From positions 13,036 through 77,035 of the forward strand of contig CALBSE010000066.1 in NCBI GenBank assembly GCA_937927725.1: DNA of 64,000 nucleotides. The letters run 5' to 3'. Origin of the DNA: an uncultured Actinomycetes bacterium. GTDB lineage: Bacteria > Actinomycetota > Acidimicrobiia > Acidimicrobiales > Acidimicrobilacustridaceae. Each line of letters opens with the position of its first letter. Position 1 is the first letter of the stretch. Of the stretch, positions 33,480 to 40,491 are shown in pieces. The notes below the pieces were generated by a model. It searched no databases. It was not told the origin of the DNA and saw only the letters and a program-made list of their open reading frames with translations. The translations under genes were made by a program, and so were the position numbers.

Positions 33480-33986
33480 TCATGCCCCGAAATAGCTGGG
33501 ATCCGATCGATCCCGGACCCCAACCGTGAAATCCGCCTCCCATTGGAAGGTTGCGGCGGGGTCGAAGGGCACCGAGTAGTTCCAGTCGAAGGCACAGACC
33601 CGCCTGGCGATTCGCCACTCACCCGCTCGACGCTCGAATCGATCGATATATCGGAGTCCCATGATCATGTCCGTGGCCGATCCATCAGCCTCTGGTCGAC
33701 TGACGTGATGGGCGACGCAATAGGTGTCGACCTGTGCGCTGTCACCATCCAGCGTGATGTGCGGCAGCGCGATGAAGTGGGTGGTCGCTGCGAAATGGGG
33801 AAGGACTGTGCAGACCCAGTCAGCGAACTCGTCACCCGAACCACGGAACGAATTGTGGTCGTCGAAACCATCGGGGTGATAGCAGGACGCCATACGTTCA
33901 CGATCAAGCCGATCGGTTCCGCGGGCGAGTCGCTGGATCACATCAGTGATTTCAGCGCGAGCAATGAGGTCGTCAGTCGTGAGCAT
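33480..33986 (-). CDS. SnoaL-like/NTF2-fold protein
   Basis: 168 residues of the SnoaL_4 type: the N-terminal helix DDLIARAEITDVIQRLARGTDRLDRERMASCYHPDGFDDH carries the usual Arg/Asp and the YHPDG turn; then HFIALPHITLDGDSAQVDTYCVAHHV strands and a GLRYIDRFERRAGEWRIARRV hairpin. Members act as small-molecule cyclases, isomerases or dehydratases or as ligand-binding subunits. His and Asp residues in the pocket are present but the reaction cannot be stated. It reads in the same direction as the MFS exporter upstream, 33 bases apart. Confidence 0.8.
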   Translation of the reverse strand: MLTTDDLIARAEITDVIQRLARGTDRLDRERMASCYHPDGFDDHNSFRGSGDEFADWVCTVLPHFAATTHFIALPHITLDGDSAQVDTYCVAHHVSRPEADGSATDMIMGLRYIDRFERRAGEWRIARRVCAFDWNYSVPFDPAATFQWEADFTVGVRDRSDPSYFGA

Positions 33987-34019
33987 TCACGAAGTATCGC
34001 GAATGCTTCTGCGTGGCGC

Positions 34020-35582
34020 TCAGGCGTCTTCGAGTTCTGGCCACTCGCCCGGATGCGGTGCTTCCTGTGACTCGAGATCGGGAAGAAAAGTAAACGCGGC
34101 GATCGATCCAGCGAGCGCGACTCCAGCGCACACAAAACAACCGAGGTGCATGCCCTGCATAAACGCGTCGGACGCAGAAGTTTTGAATAGCTCCTGAACT
34201 TCGGCGGGAGCGCGCGACGCAACGACGAGGGCTGCGGCCATCGATGACTTCGCTGCGGTAACGGCGTCAGCAGGAATCTGCGAGAAGTTCGCGAGGAAGT
34301 CACCAATCTTTGGGGCGTACACCGATGCAAAAACGCTGCCAACAACGGCAACGCCAAGCGTTCCACCGATTTCACGAGTGGTGTCATTGACTGCAGCTCC
34401 CGCCCCTGCTTTTTCTTTCGGCAAAGACGACATAACGGCTGCCGTTGACGGCGATGTCACGAGAGAAAGTCCGGTCGCAATAAATGCCATTGAGATCACG
34501 ACTGGGCCGAAGTACGCGGTGTCAGCGCCGCAGAAGCCAATGATGATGAAACCGATCATCATTGTGAGCAGACCCGCGCCAACAACACGCCTCGGTCCGA
34601 ACTTCAGTGCCAAACGGGCAGCGTTAGGCGCAGTTATTGCTGCGAAGATCGCAAACGGCAACGTGTGCACACCCGCCGACAACGTCGAGTACCCGCGCAC
34701 GAACTGGAAGTACTGCGTGACGATGAAGATGAAGCCGAAGAGGGTGAAGAAGGCGACAGCAATCGAGCCGGCCGCTGCACTAAATCGGGCGATGCGAAAG
34801 ACGCGCGCATCAAGCAATGGGTGCTCTCTTCGCAGTTCGAACCAAACAAAGAACGCAAGGAGCGCTGCTGCGCCGACAAACCCGGCAATCGTTTCGGCCG
34901 AGTTCCAACCAGCGTGCGGTCCCTCGATCACGGTGTAAACGAGAAGCCCTACTGCGAGGATCGACGTCACTGTTCCGATCCAGTCGAATGCTCCGGACTC
35001 GGGATCCTTCGAGGACGGCACGAGGAACCACCCAGCAATCAGCGCAACCGCAACAATCGGCACGTTGACAAGAAAGATCGAACCCCACCAGAAATGCTCA
35101 AGGAGGAGACCACCGGTTACGGGTCCAAAGGCAACGGCCATGCCCGAAACAGCCGACCACGCACCGATCGCTTTTGCTCGTTCGGTTGGATCGGTAAACA
35201 CGTTGGTGAGAATCGCAAGGGTGGCAGGGAAGACGAGTGCTGCACCGATGCCCATTGCCGCACGGGCGGCGATGAGTTGTCCCGAACTCTGCGAGAGCGC
35301 CGCAAGCACCGACATCGCGGCGAAAATCACGAGCCCAATCTGCATTGCACCCTTTCGCCCGAGACGGTCTCCGAGGCCACCGGCGGCAAGAAGCAAACCG
35401 GCGAAGACCAGGCTGTAGGCATCAACGATCCACTGAAGGTCAGTCGTGGATGCACTGAGGTCATGACTCAACGTCGGAAGCGCAACGTTCACGATGGTGT
35501 TATCGACAACAACGAGAAAAACGCTGAGGGCAAGAACAACGAGAATCCACCAACGGCGGCGGTAGGCGGTTACAGCATCCAT
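34020..35582 (-). CDS. MFS multidrug exporter, DHA2 (14-helix, EmrB/QacA) family
   Basis: 520 residues. N-terminal WWILVVLALSVFLVVVDNTIVNVALPTLS is the DHA2 signature with the charged Asp in helix 1; LLLAAGGLGDRLGRKGAMQ is the helix 2-3 loop; GPVTGGLLLEHFWWGSIFLVNVP is motif C (GxxxGPxxGG). Fourteen helices are expected. It should extrude hydrophobic compounds by proton exchange. Ribosome site GGAG lies six bases before the ATG at 35582. The divergent TetR gene 85 bases away is its probable repressor. Confidence 0.9.
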   Translation of the reverse strand: MDAVTAYRRRWWILVVLALSVFLVVVDNTIVNVALPTLSHDLSASTTDLQWIVDAYSLVFAGLLLAAGGLGDRLGRKGAMQIGLVIFAAMSVLAALSQSSGQLIAARAAMGIGAALVFPATLAILTNVFTDPTERAKAIGAWSAVSGMAVAFGPVTGGLLLEHFWWGSIFLVNVPIVAVALIAGWFLVPSSKDPESGAFDWIGTVTSILAVGLLVYTVIEGPHAGWNSAETIAGFVGAAALLAFFVWFELRREHPLLDARVFRIARFSAAAGSIAVAFFTLFGFIFIVTQYFQFVRGYSTLSAGVHTLPFAIFAAITAPNAARLALKFGPRRVVGAGLLTMMIGFIIIGFCGADTAYFGPVVISMAFIATGLSLVTSPSTAAVMSSLPKEKAGAGAAVNDTTREIGGTLGVAVVGSVFASVYAPKIGDFLANFSQIPADAVTAAKSSMAAALVVASRAPAEVQELFKTSASDAFMQGMHLGCFVCAGVALAGSIAAFTFLPDLESQEAPHPGEWPELEDA

Positions 35583-35631
35583 CGGTTACTCCAGAAGAAT
35601 TCGGGCGAGGATCTTCACTATAGAACAGCGC

Positions 35632-35660
35632 TCCACAGAAGTAGAACAACGACCTATAAT
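35632..35660 (+). promoter_or_regulatory. promoter of the TetR gene, apparently leaderless
   Basis: TCCACA (35632-35637), a 17-base spacer and a perfect TATAAT (35655-35660) stand only seven bases before the ATG at 35668. Transcription would begin at or next to the start codon, and no Shine-Dalgarno sequence fits between. TAGAACA occurs at 35621-35627 and 35642-35648, 21 bases apart, flanking the -35 region, a possible operator. Confidence 0.6.
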
Positions 35661-35667
35661 TACCAGT

Positions 35668-36312
35668 ATGGCTTCGGCAAAACAATTGGCATCAGTGCCG
35701 ATCAGGCATCGGACTCCTTCAGTGGAAGTCACCAGTTCCGTGATTGCTGCTGCGCTGCGGATCATTGGCACCGATGGAGCCGAAGCGATCACCGTGCGCC
35801 GACTCGCCGCCGAAGCCGGCGTCGCCCCAATGAGCATCTACAACCACTTTGGCGACATGCACGGAGTTTTCGATGCCGTGTTCGAACACGGATTCACCAA
35901 GTTCGCCGAAACCCTCCGCAAAGCAGCAACATCAAGTAATCCCATCGTGGCGCTCCACCAAATGTGTAATGCCTATCGAACGTTCGCTCTTGAAAATCCC
36001 GACACCTATGCAGTCATGTTTCTTCGAGTAGTCCCAGGCTTCGAGGCTTCCGAAGAATCCTTCCTTGCTGCAGCGCACTCATTCGAAGAACTACGCACCG
36101 CCGTCGAACGCGCAATCGAGACGGAACACTTCGTCCCTGGTGATGCCGCAGTAATCGCCCAAGAGATTTGGGCAACATGTCATGGGGCAGTTGCACTGGA
36201 ACTGCTTGGAATGTGCGCGTTCGCTGATCCAGTTGAAACCTACGACGCGTTAGTTGTCACACTTCTACGGGGTCTCCTGCTGGATCCAACGGAATCTGCA
36301 GTACTCGCCTGA
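35668..36312 (+). CDS. TetR family transcriptional regulator (probable repressor of the DHA2 exporter)
   Basis: 214 residues. Helix-turn-helix at about 20-65: SVIAAALRIIGTDGAEAITVRR, LAAEAGVAPMSIYNHFGDMHG. The C-terminal region matches the TetR_C-type ligand domain that ends VETYDALVVTLLRGLLLDP. It is divergent from the exporter at 34020-35582, a classical local repressor layout. The mRNA appears leaderless. Its 3' end overlaps the convergent cupin gene by 56 bases. Confidence 0.88.
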   Translation: MASAKQLASVPIRHRTPSVEVTSSVIAAALRIIGTDGAEAITVRRLAAEAGVAPMSIYNHFGDMHGVFDAVFEHGFTKFAETLRKAATSSNPIVALHQMCNAYRTFALENPDTYAVMFLRVVPGFEASEESFLAAAHSFEELRTAVERAIETEHFVPGDAAVIAQEIWATCHGAVALELLGMCAFADPVETYDALVVTLLRGLLLDPTESAVLA

Positions 36313-36646
36313 CGCCAGGTTCAAGTTCGGTGACGTGGCCTTTGCCATGTTCATCTTCTGCAAGCACCACACCACCGGCCGGGAGCGTTCGAGTTTCGCC
36401 GTCACTCGCAGTGATTCGGACCCAACCATCGAGGAACACCACGAACTGACGTCGAGGCGCGTTATGCGGAGCTGGAATCTGATCCAACGCCTGCACCGTG
36501 AGGAACTGGACACGACTCACATCGACGCCTGGTGAGACCCAAAGCTCGGCAACACCTCTTTCTGCCGGATTCACGACGCGATCAAGAGTCACCTCTTCGA
36601 AGTGGCTCTCGCCGTCAGCGTCCGCCCAAATGCGCAAGTAATCCAT
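36257..36646 (-). CDS. small cupin-domain protein
   Basis: 129 residues, a single beta-barrel: SRVQFLTVQALDQIPAPHNAPRRQFVVFLDGWVRITASDGE, then TLPAGGVVLAEDEHGKGHVTE. The strand order and the RQFVVFLDGWV/LPAGG blocks are those of small cupins, with His residues in PAPHNAP and GKGHVTE that could bind metal. The 3' end overlaps the TetR gene convergently. Role unknown. Confidence 0.65.
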   Translation of the reverse strand: MDYLRIWADADGESHFEEVTLDRVVNPAERGVAELWVSPGVDVSRVQFLTVQALDQIPAPHNAPRRQFVVFLDGWVRITASDGETRTLPAGGVVLAEDEHGKGHVTELEPGVRRVLQIPLDPAGDPVEV

Positions 36647-36704
36647 AACGTGACAATGCCACCGCTCTCTCGGTCTGCCAAAAAGCTGGACTGCGAAGAT
36701 GCCT

Positions 36705-37994
36705 CTACACGAACCCGAGCCAACCAGCGACCGTCTGCACTAAGACAACCGCCGCAAGAATCGCGATCACGACGACACAAACGAGTGCAGCGACTCGGAA
36801 CTTCGGCCCATTCGCAGCGTTTCCAAGAACCGCACGACGATTCGCCAAGATCAAGATGAAAATCAAAATGATCGGCGTGATCAGACCATTGATTACCTGC
36901 ATGTTGATGAGAAGTGAGATCAGATTGCCCGGTAATAGCGCAACTGCAGCACCGATCACGATGAGCGCAGTAAAGAGGCCCATGAACAAAGGTGCTTCAC
37001 GGAACGTTTTTGATACTGAGCGCTCCACACCTACCGCCTCGGCAACGGCATAGGACGTTGCGAGAGGAACCACTGCTGCGGCAAGCGCCGATGCGCCAAG
37101 GAGGCCGATACCAAAGAGGATCTCTGCAGCTGAACCAGCAACTGGTTCAAGTGCTTGAGCGGCTTCCTTTGCCGATTCAAGCGGGCCCGTTCCACCGATC
37201 GCTGCAGCGGTCGCAACAATGATCGCCATCGAAATGATGTTGGCGAACACTGCGCCGGTGATGGTGTCGATGCGCACCATTCGATATTCCTCAGGCCCAC
37301 TTCCGCTGTCGGCCACGGCGGCTGCTTGATACAGCTGCATATAAGGCGTGATCGTCGTACCGATGAGTGCGACAACTAAGAAGAGAAATTCTTTGGTTCC
37401 GAGCATGTGTGGGATCAAGGTGTTGCTCACAACCTGGCCCCAATCGGGCTTACCAAGAATCGCGGCAATCGGGTACGTAATGAACGCGAGACCAAGAAGT
37501 AAGAAAACCCGCTCGGCATACCGATAGTTCCCGAAGACAACAACCGCCCAGATAGCAAGAGCGGCGATCGGAATTGAAATGTAGCGAGTAACACCAAAGA
37601 GTTCGAATGCTGCACCAATACCAGCGAACTCAGAGACAACAAGTCCGAGGTTTGCGATGAGCAAGCAGATAATTGCGAATGCAGACGCGCGGAGTGGGAA
37701 CTGTTCGCGAATAAGCGACATCAGTCCTTCGCCGGTATGCGCACCAAGGCGAGCTGACATTTCCTGAACGATGACAAGCGCAATTGTCACCAACATCATC
37801 ACGAACAGCGTTCGGTAGCCGAATTCCGAACCCGCCGACGCGTACGTCGCAATGCCGCCAGCATCGTTGCCCGCGTTTGCGGCAATGAGGCCAGGACCGA
37901 GGACCGCAAGCCAAATCATCCAGCGTCGGCGACGTTTGGGCGCGGATGTTCGTGCTCCTTTCGCCTTTGCGGGTTCGTTGATCGGATCGGTCAT
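36705..37994 (-). CDS. Nramp-family divalent metal transporter
   Basis: 429 residues, about 11 membrane helices. Helix 1 reads GPGLIAANAGNDAGGIATYAS, where classical manganese/iron Nramps have DPGN; helix 6 reads GTTITPYMQLYQAA, where they have the MPH motif. The Met ligand needed to prefer transition metals is thus replaced, so magnesium or a mixed specificity is possible (inference from the metal-site residues). The start lies 11 bases after the MgtE_N/CBS gene, forming an operon whose leader contains a short ORF with a very strong ribosome site. Proton coupling is usual for the family. Confidence 0.83.
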   Translation of the reverse strand: MTDPINEPAKAKGARTSAPKRRRRWMIWLAVLGPGLIAANAGNDAGGIATYASAGSEFGYRTLFVMMLVTIALVIVQEMSARLGAHTGEGLMSLIREQFPLRASAFAIICLLIANLGLVVSEFAGIGAAFELFGVTRYISIPIAALAIWAVVVFGNYRYAERVFLLLGLAFITYPIAAILGKPDWGQVVSNTLIPHMLGTKEFLFLVVALIGTTITPYMQLYQAAAVADSGSGPEEYRMVRIDTITGAVFANIISMAIIVATAAAIGGTGPLESAKEAAQALEPVAGSAAEILFGIGLLGASALAAAVVPLATSYAVAEAVGVERSVSKTFREAPLFMGLFTALIVIGAAVALLPGNLISLLINMQVINGLITPIILIFILILANRRAVLGNAANGPKFRVAALVCVVVIAILAAVVLVQTVAGWLGFV

Positions 37995-38005
37995 GACAAC
38001 TCAGT

Positions 38006-39340
38006 TCAAGCGAGCAAACGCGTGAAAGGTCGACGGTTCGATTCATGCTGCGGAATGAGCGCATCGACGACATCGTCAGCGAGAATTCGACCGATCGGAC
38101 GGCCCTGCTCATCGACGACAACAATCGATGATCCGCGGTTTTCCACAAACGACTCGATGACGTCCTCGATAGGCGCTTCAACCGTGACAGTCACGGGCCA
38201 CGGAGAACCAATAAGCGAGCGAAGCGTGTCATCAGGGCTCGCCATGAAGAGATCGATCATCAAGATGTCATCCAGCAGCGTTCCATCGCCGTCCAGCACC
38301 AAAATCGATTCGAGTCGCGCAATGTCTTCTGCAGCCTCCAGACGTCGACGTGCATCGGAGACGGTGAGGTCAGCATCAAACGCGAACAACGCTGTCGTCA
38401 TGAGGCCGCCTGCGGTTTCTTCGTCGTAACCCACCAAACGAACAAGCACCTCGGCGTCTTCTTGATCCATTACTGCGAGAAGTTCGTCTCGAGTTTCGTC
38501 ATCAAGATCACGGAGAGCCTCTGCCGCTTCATCGGGCTCCATCTCGGCAAGCAATGAGGCAGCCTGTTGCGGATCGGCATCGCGAAGAAGCACCGAGAGT
38601 TCATCGGGTTCCATTTCCTCAAGCGCATCGGCAGCTGTCTCGGCATCAAGAGCGGCAAGAAGTTCCTGACGCTGTGACCGACCGAGTTCTTCAAGAAGGT
38701 CCGCAAGCTCACCGGGGCGAAGTCGACGGAGTTCGTTGTTCGCACGACTCAAGCGCACGGGCTCACCGGGATCAGAGAACGGTTGGATGGCCGCCCAGTC
38801 AATGACTCGATCGGGATGCGGACGAACGCGCCAACGAGCTGGTCCGAGGCGACGAACCAACGTTGAGAACCCAACGTCGGCGCCTACCAAGCGGTAACCA
38901 CCGCCGACGCGGGCAAGGAAAAGATCCGCAGCGCGAAAAACACGCACGCCGTCGACGTCGACCATTTGATGGTCAATAACGTCATCGACGAGTTTCACTT
39001 CGTTATCACGGCGAGCGAACTCACGGAGGTCGACCTTCGCCGAGCGCAGAACGATTCGACGTTGTTCAAGTTCGCCGATCTTGTCGGCCGACACCCACGT
39101 GAGCTGACGGCCAACACGAACAACAAGCCCGGTCAACGGCGGATATGGCTCGCCTTCCCAGCGGACAACAAGATCGACAAGGCGTCCCACTTCGATGCCC
39201 GAGGAGTGCACGACTGGCGCGCCGGTGAGTCCCGACACAGAAAGCAGGGACTCGGCTACTGCCTCGAGGGCGAGAAGACGCTTGGTTCGTTGCTTACGTC
39301 GTTGCGCAATCGCGCGTGGCGCATTGAGTGTCTGTGGCAT
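38006..39340 (-). CDS. soluble PRC-barrel / MgtE_N / CBS-pair protein
   Basis: 444 residues without membrane helices. PRC-barrel-like segments at about 40-165 (VVHSSGIEVGRLVDLVVRW), the MgtE N-terminal superhelix at about 205-310 (PGELADLLEELGRSQRQELL, TAADALEEMEPDELSVLL, repeated acidic MEPDE), and a CBS pair at about 320-435 (VSDARRRLEAAEDIARLES, SIVVVDEQGRPIGRILADD). These are the cytosolic magnesium-sensing parts of the MgtE channel with no channel domain. It is encoded with the Nramp transporter and probably gates it according to magnesium. GGAG lies six bases upstream of the ATG at 39340. Confidence 0.85.
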   Translation of the reverse strand: MPQTLNAPRAIAQRRKQRTKRLLALEAVAESLLSVSGLTGAPVVHSSGIEVGRLVDLVVRWEGEPYPPLTGLVVRVGRQLTWVSADKIGELEQRRIVLRSAKVDLREFARRDNEVKLVDDVIDHQMVDVDGVRVFRAADLFLARVGGGYRLVGADVGFSTLVRRLGPARWRVRPHPDRVIDWAAIQPFSDPGEPVRLSRANNELRRLRPGELADLLEELGRSQRQELLAALDAETAADALEEMEPDELSVLLRDADPQQAASLLAEMEPDEAAEALRDLDDETRDELLAVMDQEDAEVLVRLVGYDEETAGGLMTTALFAFDADLTVSDARRRLEAAEDIARLESILVLDGDGTLLDDILMIDLFMASPDDTLRSLIGSPWPVTVTVEAPIEDVIESFVENRGSSIVVVDEQGRPIGRILADDVVDALIPQHESNRRPFTRLLA

Positions 39341-39412
39341 GACGGACTCCGGAACTGGAAAACGGACGGACGACGCCCACTCCAACTCACAGCCCGCGGT
39401 GTACGTGGACTC

Positions 39413-39478
39413 TTAGAGAGACATGGAGAAGGCAACACATGACAGAGAGCTCATACTTGGGGGTTCACTAGCTGGCAT
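39413..39478 (-). CDS. candidate 21-codon leader peptide of the metal-transport operon
   Basis: The ATG at 39478 follows AGGAGGTGA, a full match to the anti-Shine-Dalgarno sequence, with eight bases spacing from AGGAGG. The frame encodes a Pro-containing start (MPASEPPS) and ends with TAA at 39413-39415, 72 bases before the MgtE_N/CBS start. A GGCC-AAA-GGCC hairpin lies at 39505-39521. Leader peptides rich in Pro or acidic residues are known to sense magnesium upstream of transporter genes in enterobacteria; the same type of control is inferred here. No M-box consensus was recognised. Confidence 0.5.
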   Translation of the reverse strand: MPASEPPSMSSLSCVAFSMSL

Positions 39479-39633
39479 GTGCGTCACCTCCTCGAAACAT
39501 CAACGCTGGCCTTTGGCCTGCACGAGAACGCCCTTTCTATCATCTGAGCCCTGAAGATTCCCCATCGGATTCTTCGCTCATGATGAATTCGCTTGTGGTT
39601 CATGCCCCGTTCGTTGTCAGGCAGGATGGAGCT

Positions 39634-40458
39634 ATGGCGACAGCACCAGTGATCCTCCTTCCTCCTTCCGAAGGCAAAGCCGACGGTGGAACGGGCAAAG
39701 CAGTCCGGATCGCAGGTCTTTCCTTCAATCAACTCGAAGAGCAACGCACCACCCTTCGAGCAGCACTCGCCGCGGCAATGAAGGGCAAGGAACCAGGACG
39801 ATCCAAGTTGCTTGGCGTGAAAGGCACGGCTCTCGCAGCCGCCACCACTGCAAATCTTGATGTGCTGTCGTCGCCGACGATGCCAGCCATTGAGCGCTAC
39901 ACCGGTGTCCTCTACGACGCATTGAATGTCGAGTCGCTTTCGACTCGAGACCGCAAGCGACTCGGAAAACAAGTAGTGATCTTCAGTGGACTCTGGGGAG
40001 TTGTCCGTCCTGACGATTTGATTCCCGATTACAAGTTGAAGATGGGAGCGACACTCGCCCCCGTTGGCAAGTTGTCAACGTGGTGGCGCGAACCACTGAC
40101 CGCTGCTTTGGCATCAACCGTAAATGGAACTGTCGTTTGGAATCTCTTGCCCAAAGAGCATGACAACGCATGGGCACCATTCACCCCTGCGCACTCTTCA
40201 TCTGCACCGAGCGCAATCTTTTCCGTGAAGTTTCTTGACGAAGGAAAACCAGTCAAGGGTGAGCGTGCGTTCACGACGGTGAATCACTGGAACAAACTGT
40301 TGAAGGGAGCGCTTGTTCGATTCATCCTCGAAACCGGCGCCGATGATCCCAAGGCGCTCTCCACGTTCCGCCACCCCGAGGGGTACCGCTACGACCGAAC
40401 GCTCACAGAGACGACAGCAACGGGAACGGTTGTGAGCATGGTGCGTCCTGCACGCTGA
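39634..40458 (+). CDS. yaaA: YaaA family (UPF0246) peroxide-stress protein
   Basis: 274 residues. Family blocks: VILLPPSEGKADGG at the N-terminus (equivalent to the SPAKT segment), RYTGVLYDAL, VVIFSGLWGVVRPDDLIPDYKLKMG and VWNLLPKEH. E. coli YaaA lowers free iron damage under peroxide stress and binds DNA. The ATG at 39634 is preferred; an upstream in-frame ATG at 39580 would add 18 poorly conserved residues. It stands alone between the metal-transport operon (divergent) and copA. Confidence 0.85.
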   Translation: MATAPVILLPPSEGKADGGTGKAVRIAGLSFNQLEEQRTTLRAALAAAMKGKEPGRSKLLGVKGTALAAATTANLDVLSSPTMPAIERYTGVLYDALNVESLSTRDRKRLGKQVVIFSGLWGVVRPDDLIPDYKLKMGATLAPVGKLSTWWREPLTAALASTVNGTVVWNLLPKEHDNAWAPFTPAHSSSAPSAIFSVKFLDEGKPVKGERAFTTVNHWNKLLKGALVRFILETGADDPKALSTFRHPEGYRYDRTLTETTATGTVVSMVRPAR

Positions 40459-40491
40459 GCCACAGCTCCACGTCCGCCGTATCGTGGGGGT

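Noticed and set aside
34665..35939. 424-codon plus-strand frame opposite the DHA2 exporter
   Set aside because: Charged, low-complexity translation without domains; it lies antisense to a full MFS gene and runs into the TetR gene.
39341..39579. M-box (ykoK) or yybP-type riboswitch before the Nramp operon
   Set aside because: I could not find the conserved core sequences or a plausible multi-helix fold; the strong leader ORF explains the region better.
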